Part shown: positions 1 through 6,268 of the stretch, piece after piece
Numbering within the stretch: the stretch's first letter is position 1
How the letters are laid out: each line of letters begins with the position of its first letter
DNA from: JABDBK01 sp964533645
Lineage (GTDB): Bacteria; Pseudomonadota; Gammaproteobacteria; DSM-16500
Length of the DNA stretch: 7,595 nt
Direction of reading: 5' to 3'
NCBI GenBank assembly: GCA_964533645.1
Contig: CAZHMQ010000100.1
Span: 1 to 7,595, forward strand
The notes under the pieces: generated by a model
Seen by the model: only the letters and a program-made list of their open reading frames with translations
What the model was told of the DNA's origin: nothing
Database searches by the model: none
Translations under genes and position numbers: made by a program

Positions 1-151
1 TTAGTATATCTACTAAACTTGGTGCTTCTGCAATATCGCCACTAATTAAAACACCGTCACATTGTGTATTAACAATTTCTTGGTAAAATTTTTGGCGGGC
101 AATATCATCAATAAAATTGAGATGAATGTCTGTTAACCAAGCATATTGCAT
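1..151 (-). CDS. Calcineurin-like metallophosphoesterase, N-terminal part (runs off the window)
   Basis: Only the first 50 codons are inside the window, starting at the ATG complementary to 149-151 and reading leftward through position 1 with no stop. The peptide opens with WLTDIHLNF, giving the D8-x-H10 metal-binding motif, and has SGDIAEA with the G38-D39 motif. Together these are the first two metal-ligand blocks of the calcineurin-like phosphoesterase fold; the GNHE and later histidine motifs would lie outside the window. The family hydrolyses phosphomono- or phosphodiesters with two metal ions, and some members are nucleases. The start follows the stop of the nucleotidyltransferase gene by 3 nt, with AGGT placed as a ribosome binding site inside that gene's end, so the two are almost certainly cotranscribed. 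The substrate is unknown. Confidence 0.8.
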   Translation of the reverse strand, partial: MQYAWLTDIHLNFIDDIARQKFYQEIVNTQCDGVLISGDIAEAPSLVDIL

Positions 152-154
152 AAT

Positions 155-865
155 TTACCTATGTATAATGTCTTTAATTTTTTGTTCTACTATTGCAATA
201 CGGTCATCAGCATAATTACCATATTGAACAAAATGTCCTTGAATAGCACCCTTAAAAGCAAGGCTTTTATCTATTTCTATAAATGAGTTAATCAAATGTT
301 CTTGTAATTCATTTTCTGCGTTGTGAATTTCACTTATTATCTCGAGGCGTCCATCTAAAATTGACATGATATCTTCGAAATCATGGCTTGCATAATAATC
401 AGATTTGCCGCGTGTTTTAAAAGCTTCTAATTTAGTTGCAAGGAAATAGGGCCCAGTTAATATTTTTATATTGATTTCATTTGTCAAATTATGAATTATC
501 GATGAAGAAATAGCTTTTTTATACCAACGATTTCCAAAGCCTAAAATGTTTTCATCAGTGGGCATTATATCTAAGATAACGTCATCATAAAACCAACGAC
601 AAATTACGTCTTCAGTTAATGATTTTTTAAATCCCTGATTAGTTAATTTCTTTTCTAGTTGATGATACTGCTTCAATGAGAGTACATCTACAATGCAGTC
701 GACGTCTAATGTGTATCTGACATCTGGAAATTCAGGATCAGTGATAAAAAGGCCTGTAGTACAGCCTCCTAAAAACACAACTTCATCACGTATTTTGCCT
801 AACTTCGTAGCTACAAATTCTAACATCCTAAGGTTAGCTAACATTACAGATTTGTTATTTTGCAT
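155..865 (-). CDS. AbiEii-like nucleotidyltransferase (putative toxin component)
   Basis: This is a 236-aa protein with the layout of the DNA polymerase beta-like nucleotidyltransferases grouped with AbiEii/AbiGii. Visible motifs are GGCTTGL at residues 33-39 (nucleotide-binding GG/GS motif), LDVDCIV at 53-59 with the metal-binding pair D54/D56, a third acidic residue D99 in VILDIMP, and K145-xx-A148-xxx-R152-xxx-D156 followed by HDFEDI with D162/D165, which resembles AbiEii motif IV. All expected acidic residues are present, so the enzyme should be active. In known AbiE-type systems such enzymes transfer nucleotides to tRNA and arrest growth; that role here is inference. The gene overlaps the upstream winged-helix gene by 11 nt and precedes the metallophosphoesterase by 3 nt. 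AAAGGA lies about 11 nt before the chosen start, and the next in-frame ATG (M8) has no better ribosome binding site. It could also be a housekeeping enzyme rather than a toxin. Confidence 0.75.
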   Translation of the reverse strand: MQNNKSVMLANLRMLEFVATKLGKIRDEVVFLGGCTTGLFITDPEFPDVRYTLDVDCIVDVLSLKQYHQLEKKLTNQGFKKSLTEDVICRWFYDDVILDIMPTDENILGFGNRWYKKAISSSIIHNLTNEINIKILTGPYFLATKLEAFKTRGKSDYYASHDFEDIMSILDGRLEIISEIHNAENELQEHLINSFIEIDKSLAFKGAIQGHFVQYGNYADDRIAIVEQKIKDIIHR

Positions 866-1382
866 GCTTTATCTTTTCCTTTAAATATATGGCTGCTAAA
901 TTGCGTTCTCTTGGTCTCCCAGTGCGTATTGCATCGACTAATACGAGAATATCGTAAAAGACTGGATCTGGATGTTCTCGCAATGATTTAGGTACTGATG
1001 AATATAGAGGTTCTAATGCTACACCTTTTTTATCCCCAACTGCATCAGGCCATACTGGGATAGGATCATTTCCCATGGCAATGACACCATCAAATATGGG
1101 TGCAGCAACTGCGGTGGGAATGCCACGCGTATATTCACCCAATTTACAGGGAAAGAAAAACTTAATTCCACTGACTAGAAATTCTTCCGCCGCATTAATA
1201 TTTGGAAAAAGATGTCCGTCTTTATCTTTTCTTAATAAGCCAGATTCCCCCAGTCTTTTTATGGCTGAATTAATTTCGCCTAGACTAATGTATAAAGTCT
1301 TGGACAATTGACGTTGTGACCAGTTAATAGTTGGATTGGCTAATAATTTTATTAAAATGACACAATCTTGGCGTTTGAGCAT
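855..1382 (-). CDS. Winged-helix DNA-binding protein paired with the nucleotidyltransferase (putative antitoxin/repressor)
   Basis: This 175-aa protein has an N-terminal winged helix at about residues 5-55; the span 21-50 reads as helix-turn-recognition helix (WSQRQLSKTL, then EINSAIKRLGESGLL). The C-terminal part holds blocks I associate with a widespread family usually found beside such nucleotidyltransferases: TRGIPTAVAAP (85-95), IPVWPD (108-113), LEPLYSSVP (123-131) and LVDAIRTGRPRER (148-160). It is the first gene of a three-gene leftward unit. A strong promoter with a palindrome over its -35 lies just upstream, so autorepression is the natural reading. A GGGGAG ribosome binding site sits about 10 nt before the start. 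The arrangement (regulator first, overlapping nucleotidyltransferase second) mirrors abiEi-abiEii, although I cannot show sequence homology to AbiEi itself. The DNA-binding fold is well supported; the antitoxin role is inference. Confidence 0.7.
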   Translation of the reverse strand: MLKRQDCVILIKLLANPTINWSQRQLSKTLYISLGEINSAIKRLGESGLLRKDKDGHLFPNINAAEEFLVSGIKFFFPCKLGEYTRGIPTAVAAPIFDGVIAMGNDPIPVWPDAVGDKKGVALEPLYSSVPKSLREHPDPVFYDILVLVDAIRTGRPRERNLAAIYLKEKIKHAK

Positions 1383-1417
1383 GGTAGTGTCTCTCCCCGT
1401 TTACGTATATAAGCTAA

Positions 1418-1446
1418 AGTATAACATATTGTTCATTGTTCGTGAA
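1418..1446 (-). promoter_or_regulatory. Promoter of the regulator-nucleotidyltransferase-phosphoesterase unit
   Basis: Read on the minus strand, TATACT (complement of 1418-1423) is a 5/6 match to the -10 consensus and is preceded by TGT, giving an extended -10 (TGnTATACT). Exactly 17 bp upstream is TTCACG (complement of 1441-1446), a 4/6 match to the -35 consensus. Transcription would start near 1411, giving a leader of about 30 nt before the start codon at 1382. Confidence 0.6.
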
Positions 1447-1455
1447 CAGTGAACA
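1430..1455. promoter_or_regulatory. 26-bp palindromic operator overlapping the -35
   Basis: The left half TGTTCATTGTTCG and the reverse complement of the right half (TGTTCACTGTTCA) agree at 11 of 13 positions, with the axis between 1442 and 1443. Each half contains two TGTTC-type units, so the site could take two dimers or a dimer of dimers. It covers the -35 and most of the -35/-10 spacer of the leftward promoter, the usual position for a repressor site. The likely ligand is the winged-helix protein encoded by the first gene of the unit. Confidence 0.6.
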
Positions 1456-1570
1456 TATAGATAATTATGCTAGTTCTATATACAATCATAAATCTACAAT
1501 TTCTAAATTAGCTATAATTTTCAATAGATTAACTATATAATTCTGTCACTAGAATGTAGAATAATGAATG

Positions 1571-1740
1571 TAAGGTGAGAAACTCCCAAGATGTATTTGT
1601 GTTTTTTCTACATGACCCAGGAAGTCTTGAATGCTAGCTACCGTTTGTATAGCATCGGCTTATCTAATGATAAAAACCATTGGTATGGATTTATCTTGGG
1701 TTTGGATCTGATAACTGCGACCGAATATAGGCGAAACTAA
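1571..1740 (+). other. Compositionally distinct island with a possible 49-codon frame
   Basis: This stretch is about 38% G+C by count (65 of 170), against visibly lower values on its left. On the plus strand an ATG at 1591 opens a 49-aa frame ending with TAA at 1740 (begins MYLCFFYMTQEV, ends TATEYRRN). An AGGTGA lies about 12 nt upstream, which is far for a ribosome binding site. An 8-bp inverted repeat, ATGTAGAA at 1554-1561 and TTCTACAT at 1606-1613, spans its left part. I do not recognise the peptide. It may be a small gene, a structured RNA, or the relic of a mobile element. Confidence 0.25.
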
Positions 1741-1776
1741 TGAACTTAAATTTAATCTATCGCATAGAACGCATGA

Positions 1777-2451
1777 TTAAAGACATAAATGCTGACAGAT
1801 TTGATCAATATTATTTCCTGAATTATTAATTTCTTCTATAATAGTCAAAACATCAAAAATAGATTTTTCTTTTGATATATGCATCGTATGTAATCCAGCT
1901 TGTTTTGCGCCTAATATATGTTGTATTGAATCGTCAGCAAATAGTGTTTCATTTGCTTTAAGTTTGTTTTCTGCAAGAATAAAAAAAAATGCGGACGGGC
2001 TTGGTTTTCGTCGGCCGTAAGTATATGAATAATATACTTTGTCAAAATGACCTTCAAATGATTTAAATCCATTTTGGCTTTCACAAATATTCATAAATTT
2101 TTTTAAATGAATGTCATTTGTGTTGCTAAAAAGAAATACTTTATAATTATCTTTCAATTTCTTAATAAAATTAAGCCGTTTTTGTGGGATTTCAAGCAAC
2201 ATAGCATTCCATGCGTTATCAAATTCTTTATCATTTATTGTTATAAATAATTTTTCTTGAAGAGTAGTACGAAATGTATCAGAACTTATTTTTCCTATCT
2301 CATAGTTATCAAATAAATCATCCTGGTTGCTTTGCGTGTATACCTGGTCAAAATTTAAAGCGCCTAGTTTTCGAAATGCTTTTGATGTTCGATTGTAATC
2401 TATATCAATAATAACGCCACCTAAATCAAATATAATATTTTTTATAGACAT
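1777..2451 (-). CDS. HAD-superfamily phosphatase, YihX-like
   Basis: This is a 224-aa cytosolic hydrolase of the haloacid dehalogenase superfamily with a C1-type helical cap at about residues 20-85. Core motifs: motif I IIFDLGGVIIDID with nucleophile D9, motif II LFSNTN with S109, motif III K149 in RRKPSP, and motif IV ADDS with D173/D174. Motif I and the following DYNR resemble E. coli YihX (FDLGNVIVDIDFNR), an alpha-D-glucose-1-phosphate phosphatase; as there, the second motif-I Asp (position 11) is Gly. The protein is slightly longer than YihX at the C terminus. A GGAG ribosome binding site sits 6 nt before the start. The gene stands alone, flanked by spacers, and its substrate cannot be assigned. 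Close relatives I recall are common in Bacteroidetes, so lateral acquisition is possible but unproven. Confidence 0.8.
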   Translation of the reverse strand: MSIKNIIFDLGGVIIDIDYNRTSKAFRKLGALNFDQVYTQSNQDDLFDNYEIGKISSDTFRTTLQEKLFITINDKEFDNAWNAMLLEIPQKRLNFIKKLKDNYKVFLFSNTNDIHLKKFMNICESQNGFKSFEGHFDKVYYSYTYGRRKPSPSAFFFILAENKLKANETLFADDSIQHILGAKQAGLHTMHISKEKSIFDVLTIIEEINNSGNNIDQICQHLCL

Positions 2452-2559
2452 TTTATTCTCCGATGGTTGTTTCAGTATTGATATTAAAATATAAGATTGA
2501 ATATTTTCAAATAATAAATTATGAAACTTTGATCAAGTTAATGTCGATATTAAAATCAC

Positions 2560-2585
2560 GATGGGCAATAGGAAAAATGCCCATC
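2560..2585 (-). terminator. Hairpin downstream of the 144-aa HTH-like gene, weak intrinsic terminator
   Basis: GATGGGCA (2560-2567) and TGCCCATC (2578-2585) form a perfect 8-bp stem with a 10-nt loop in the 184-bp gap between the two minus-strand genes. Read leftward, the stem is followed by GTGATTTTAA, a short T run only, so termination may be partial. No T run follows on the plus strand. Confidence 0.45.
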
Positions 2586-2635
2586 ATGCAATAATATATA
2601 TTTATTATAGAAGTATAACTAAATCCCAAAATGAC

Positions 2636-3070
2636 TTACGCAACAGCAACCTCATTTATCTTAATTTTGTCGATGATTTCACGATAAAGATCAGCTCGAA
2701 CAGATCGATGTAAGTCAATTATTTTTTGTAATAAAATAGCAGATGGATTCGTATTAAGGCCTATAATAATCTCATGCAGAATATCTTCGTGTACATTCAT
2801 GTAATGAGCAATTCCAGTTATAGTATATTCATTTGTAGCCAAGATATCTTTAATTATTAAGCATATAAAATTAGCATCAAGCATGGTGTTCTCCATTTGA
2901 ATAGTAAACTTCATTAAAGTGAAATACTCTTTATGTTGTTGTCTAAAAACATTTTTAAGCTGATTGCAGACCCCTGAAAAAAAACCTGCTTCTAAAATTT
3001 TTCGCTCATCTTGTGAAAATTTACTCAAATCAGTTGAAGCTAAGCGATATAGTGGTTCTACTGAAGACAT
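2636..3070 (-). CDS. Small HTH-like protein of unknown function
   Basis: The frame is open from 3106 (156 aa), but the internal ATG at 3070 has GGAG about 11 nt upstream while the first ATG has none, so I choose 3070, giving 144 aa starting MSSVEPLYRLAS. The C-terminal half contains a probable helix-turn-helix: YTITGIAHYMNV, a turn, then EDILHEIIIGLNTNPS, followed by KIIDLHRSVRADLY. The pattern of conserved-looking helices resembles XRE-type DNA-binding folds, and I associate it loosely with short Legionella-type proteins. There is no signal peptide or membrane segment. It is transcribed away from the large operon at 3541 with a shared 470-bp spacer, so it might regulate that operon; this is inference from position only. 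Confidence 0.6.
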   Translation of the reverse strand: MSSVEPLYRLASTDLSKFSQDERKILEAGFFSGVCNQLKNVFRQQHKEYFTLMKFTIQMENTMLDANFICLIIKDILATNEYTITGIAHYMNVHEDILHEIIIGLNTNPSAILLQKIIDLHRSVRADLYREIIDKIKINEVAVA

Positions 3071-3236
3071 AATTATTTTTTCTCCATAAATATAAAGATA
3101 ATCCATTTAAAATAAGATTTATTTGATATGAATCGAGTTAAATCGATGATTTAGATAAAAATTGATCCAATAAAAAATTGTTGCAATGATTTCATATTAG
3201 TCAATTATCAAGAGTTTGAGGGTGTGTGTTAAGGTA

Positions 3237-3259
3237 GGGGTGATTAAACTGATCACCTC
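3237..3259. repeat. Hairpin/dyad in the divergent spacer
   Basis: GGGGTGAT pairs with ATCACCTC (one G-T pair) around a 7-nt loop. No T run follows on either strand, so it is unlikely to be a terminator. Its inner TGAT/ATCA symmetry would also suit a protein binding site. Confidence 0.35.
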
Positions 3260-3352
3260 ATTGATTGATGGTTGTATGTAACAATTAATATAAATCCTAA
3301 GCATAATTCCTCTTTCCTCCTTTTAAAAACTATTGTATAAAATGACTAGGAA

Positions 3353-3383
3353 CGTTCAAGAACGATAATTAATATTCTATAAA
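3353..3383 (+). promoter_or_regulatory. Possible promoter and operator for the methyltransferase operon
   Basis: TATAAA at 3378-3383 is a fair -10, and 17 bp upstream is TTCAAG (3355-3360), a weak 3/6 match to the -35. The putative -35 lies inside the inverted repeat CGTTC-AA-GAACG (3353-3364), which also overlaps the palindrome GAACGTTC (3350-3357). The arrangement is like the operator-over-(-35) seen at 1430-1455. The promoter match is weak. Confidence 0.25.
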
Positions 3384-3540
3384 AATGAAATTTACATAAA
3401 CATTAACAAACTATCAAGCACATTTATAGATTTTTTTTGTTCTTAAACATTTTTATTTGAGTTATTTTTTTAAAGACCCTGTTAAAACGAATTGATAACA
3501 TATGCAACTAATTTTCTCCTTAAACTGAAAGGGATGAACT

Positions 3541-5061
3541 ATGGAAATAGAAGATATAAGCATTACTAGCACATGGCGGACAGATATTGATATCTTTAAT
3601 CGATGGTTAGATAATAGACATGCTATACTTGAGCCTGGGTTAGTACCACAGCCTTCTATTAAGGTATTGGTTTTCTTGGCTTTACTTGATTCTGAACAAC
3701 CTTTAACTTATGAAAACATTAGAGAGATATTCCAAAAAAAGAAAATAATAAAAGGAAAAATTCCTAATAATACATTACGTACTTCTGTATTAAATCTAAG
3801 TAAAACTTTAGATAAATTTAATCATGATTTACAAATCAAATCATCAAGAGGACTATTTCAATTAATCAAAAGAATAAAAACGCATGATATACAAGCTCAA
3901 AAAATAACTTATTCTGATCCTGTAGTTCTATTGCTCGATCCACCGGCTATTAAAGCAGAGGAAGTAGCATGTGCTCTCATTGAAAAAGCAGTATTACCAC
4001 TTCCAGGGTTATATTTTTTAGAATGGTCAGCTCGTTGGTGGGAAACATATTCCAGTAAGGAAGCAGAAATTCGAGTTGAGTATGAAAGCGGTGCGTGGGA
4101 ACGATTGGGTATCAAAAATCGTTTATATAAAGACAATCAGGTTCTTGGAATGATAGGTTTAGCGCCAGGCGAAGGTCTAGCTGAAATAGGGTTACTTAAA
4201 AAGATATTAGCTAATTCTGATCAAAAGATACATTATCTTGCAATTGACTCATCACAAAAATTGCTAAGAGATCATATAGGTCTTTTAAAAGAAGTATTAA
4301 TGCCCGAAATTGAAAGTGGCCAACTGATATGTGCTGGAATAGTGGCTGATATATTTTCAGGATTAAGAGAAGCAGTTGAACGTACAAAACATGAATTTAA
4401 TAGAAGAAAAATTAGCGATTTTCTCCCACAATCTTGCAGTATGTTAGTGACTTATTTGGGAAATTGTTTAGGAAATAATTATCAAGATCAAGAAACAGAA
4501 TTTTTTTCAATGGTGCAAAGCATTTTCCAAAATCGTCCTCTGGAAATTTTGACAGGAGTTTCGGTTATGCGAGCCATTCATGATGAATATATTAGAAATT
4601 GGGATGATTTTTTACTTCAAACTCCAAGACACTTAATGCATACGAGAGGATTACTTGAATCTTCAAGAAATGAAAATTCAACTGAACCTTCAGAGTTTAT
4701 GCTGCCTGCAGATCAAAATAATCGTTGTCCTCCAATCAAGCCAGAAACTTATATTGTAAGACATGGTATTAAAGGACAAATCTATCGATTTTACTATAAA
4801 TTGGCTTTTGATCTTGACATTGCAAAATCTTTACATCAAACTTCTCGTCCATTACCCAAGGGTACTCTCATTCTTCTGCATAGTATCATTAAATATGATA
4901 TGCAAACACTTGTGCGAGGAATTGAAGCGTCAGGCCTTTTTAAAGTTAAGTATGATCCCTCCTATCATCAAGTCGTTAACACCTCCAATGGTACACGAGA
5001 ATATGCAATTTTTAGTGCTTATTTAGAAGGAAATAATAATGAATATAAAACAGGATATTAG
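3541..5061 (+). CDS. Winged-helix domain fused to EgtD-like SAM-dependent methyltransferase
   Basis: This 506-aa protein has two parts. Residues about 38-111 look like an OmpR/BTAD-type winged helix: LTYENIREIF, then IPNNTLRTSVLNLSKTLDKF as recognition helix, then a wing ending in SSRGLFQLIKR. Residues about 150-497 align by eye along their whole length with the histidine-specific methyltransferase (EgtD) family: GLAPGEG (206-212) for the SAM loop, YLAIDSS (232-238), a GDF-like VADIF (268-272), LVTYLGNCLGNN (302-313) matching the family's FLGSTIGN, a matching NWDD (353-356), and a C-terminal strand-helix KGTLILLHSIIKYD to YAIFSAYL. EgtD trimethylates the histidine alpha-amino group; here the substrate is unknown. 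The start has AGGGATGAACT just upstream. It is the first gene of a four-gene operon and overlaps the next by 23 nt. The protein may methylate a pathway substrate, regulate the operon, or both. Confidence 0.7.
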   Translation: MEIEDISITSTWRTDIDIFNRWLDNRHAILEPGLVPQPSIKVLVFLALLDSEQPLTYENIREIFQKKKIIKGKIPNNTLRTSVLNLSKTLDKFNHDLQIKSSRGLFQLIKRIKTHDIQAQKITYSDPVVLLLDPPAIKAEEVACALIEKAVLPLPGLYFLEWSARWWETYSSKEAEIRVEYESGAWERLGIKNRLYKDNQVLGMIGLAPGEGLAEIGLLKKILANSDQKIHYLAIDSSQKLLRDHIGLLKEVLMPEIESGQLICAGIVADIFSGLREAVERTKHEFNRRKISDFLPQSCSMLVTYLGNCLGNNYQDQETEFFSMVQSIFQNRPLEILTGVSVMRAIHDEYIRNWDDFLLQTPRHLMHTRGLLESSRNENSTEPSEFMLPADQNNRCPPIKPETYIVRHGIKGQIYRFYYKLAFDLDIAKSLHQTSRPLPKGTLILLHSIIKYDMQTLVRGIEASGLFKVKYDPSYHQVVNTSNGTREYAIFSAYLEGNNNEYKTGY

Positions 5062-6268
5062 GTATTACTTTTTTTCATTTTCCAATTTCATTGCCGCTCT
5101 TGGTGGAGGTATGATTCTGGGAAAAGGAGTTGGAATTATTGATCAACCTTTTCTACAAGGCGGTTCTATATTAGCATTTTTTGTGGGAACTACGCTGGGA
5201 CTTTTTTTCTTACAAATTATTCCTAAAAAAATATCTCATACTATTGCACGTTCATTTTCAATTTTAGCAGGAATAACAGCTTTAATACTTTTATATATAT
5301 TCAAAGTATATTCTATTGATACAAAACTTTATGATACTTCCGCAATTATATTTTTTATTCTTCTAAGCATTCGATTTAGTTTTTGGTTTTACTCAAGAGT
5401 ATTAAGAGCATCATTAGCAGCTGGCCAACAACAAAAAATAGCATGGGTAGAGTTAGGGTATTATGTTGGTATGATCGGTGGTTTAATAGTATGGACTTTT
5501 TTAGGAATCGAGATCAGTATTGCATCGGCATTAATAATAGATGCTTGCCTTCAATTTGCTGCTGGAACAATTGATTTATTTGTAGGTAGCTCATCTTCAG
5601 CGCCAACTAAATCTATATCTGAGAATTCATCCGCATCTTCAAATTTATTTCAAAGCCAATATTTAATTGGTTCTATTATCTTTCTTACTATTGGTATACA
5701 AGTAGTAATTTTTAGTCTTACACATCATGTTTCCGTTCATTTTACTCCTTTGTTACTAGCATTCTATTATCTTGGTGCATCTATAGCGGCTATTTTCTGT
5801 AAAAAATTTCAAGTGTATTTAGAATGGAAAACAAATAAAGCAATTAGTTTTGCTAAAATATTTTTAAGTTCAAAAATAAATAGTCGAGGAACTAGTTTTA
5901 TTAGCTGTGGTGTTTTATCTTCTGTTTGTGTCGCTATTGCCATTTTAGGTGTCATTTATTGGCAATGGGGTCTTGAAAGTTCAATTAAAATGAAAGAAAT
6001 TCTATTATTAGCTCTGATTTTCACCGCCGCATTTTTTTACGAAATTCTTGCACTAGCCATTTTGGATCGTATTGGTTTAGAAGAACGTTCATTAAATAGC
6101 CAAAATTTGTTAATGCATGCGTATGGATTTATGGGTATTAGCGCCGCCATTTCATTATGGTTGTTAAGTATTTTAAAAAATTCGACCGTAAGTTTATTCT
6201 TTACCTTATTTTCATGTGTGATATTTTCTGTCATTTTAACTAGACGAAAAACTGGCAGTGTGTTATGA
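5039..6268 (+). CDS. Polytopic membrane protein, MFS-like transporter
   Basis: This 409-aa inner-membrane protein has about 12 hydrophobic segments, near residues 10-30, 42-61, 71-89, 100-118, 138-157, 159-181, 207-228, 234-254, 288-307, 321-341, 357-378 and 383-400. A hydrophilic Ser-rich stretch at 182-206 splits them into six plus six, as in the major facilitator superfamily, although no family signature such as the loop 2-3 GxxxDRxGRR is evident. IPKKISHTIAR (61-71) sits where that loop would be. AAGGA lies 7 nt before the start, inside the end of the methyltransferase gene, and its stop overlaps the thioesterase start by ATGA. The likely role is export or uptake of the pathway product or substrate; direction and cargo are unknown. 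Confidence 0.65.
   Translation: MNIKQDIRYYFFSFSNFIAALGGGMILGKGVGIIDQPFLQGGSILAFFVGTTLGLFFLQIIPKKISHTIARSFSILAGITALILLYIFKVYSIDTKLYDTSAIIFFILLSIRFSFWFYSRVLRASLAAGQQQKIAWVELGYYVGMIGGLIVWTFLGIEISIASALIIDACLQFAAGTIDLFVGSSSSAPTKSISENSSASSNLFQSQYLIGSIIFLTIGIQVVIFSLTHHVSVHFTPLLLAFYYLGASIAAIFCKKFQVYLEWKTNKAISFAKIFLSSKINSRGTSFISCGVLSSVCVAIAILGVIYWQWGLESSIKMKEILLLALIFTAAFFYEILALAILDRIGLEERSLNSQNLLMHAYGFMGISAAISLWLLSILKNSTVSLFFTLFSCVIFSVILTRRKTGSVL

Larger units (their letters stand above)
1383..1776. other. 394-bp intergenic region between the leftward unit and the HAD gene
   Basis: The left end (1383-1455) holds the promoter and operator of the leftward unit. From about 1456 to 1553 the sequence is very AT-rich with no feature I can support. 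From 1571 to 1740 the composition rises to about 38% G+C and an open frame runs 1591-1740. The last 36 bases before the HAD stop codon carry no clear terminator hairpin. Confidence 0.6.
3071..3540. other. 470-bp divergent spacer (promoter region for both directions)
   Basis: This AT-rich spacer lies between the leftward HTH-like gene and the rightward operon, so promoters for both must be here. It holds an 8-bp stem with one G-T pair (GGGGTGAT 3237-3244, ATCACCTC 3252-3259), the inverted repeat CGTTC-AA-GAACG (3353-3364) next to a possible promoter, and T-rich tracts around 3430-3475. No open frame, tRNA or recognisable riboswitch is seen. The leader of the operon would be about 150 nt if the promoter at 3355-3383 is used. 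Confidence 0.6.

Noticed and set aside
693..884. 63-codon plus-strand frame
   Set aside because: Antisense to the nucleotidyltransferase, which has clear motifs; no ribosome binding site or recognisable protein.
1075..1311. 78-codon plus-strand frame
   Set aside because: Antisense to the winged-helix gene, which has conserved blocks across this span.
3909..4136. 75-codon minus-strand frame
   Set aside because: Lies opposite the methyltransferase gene; low-complexity shadow without family features.
4763..5026. 87-codon plus-strand frame
   Set aside because: Out-of-frame shadow inside the C-terminal methyltransferase domain, which aligns with EgtD in the main frame.
3541..5061. Ergothioneine biosynthesis locus
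   Set aside because: No EgtB, EgtC or EgtE-like gene is present, and the histidine-binding residues seem not to be kept.
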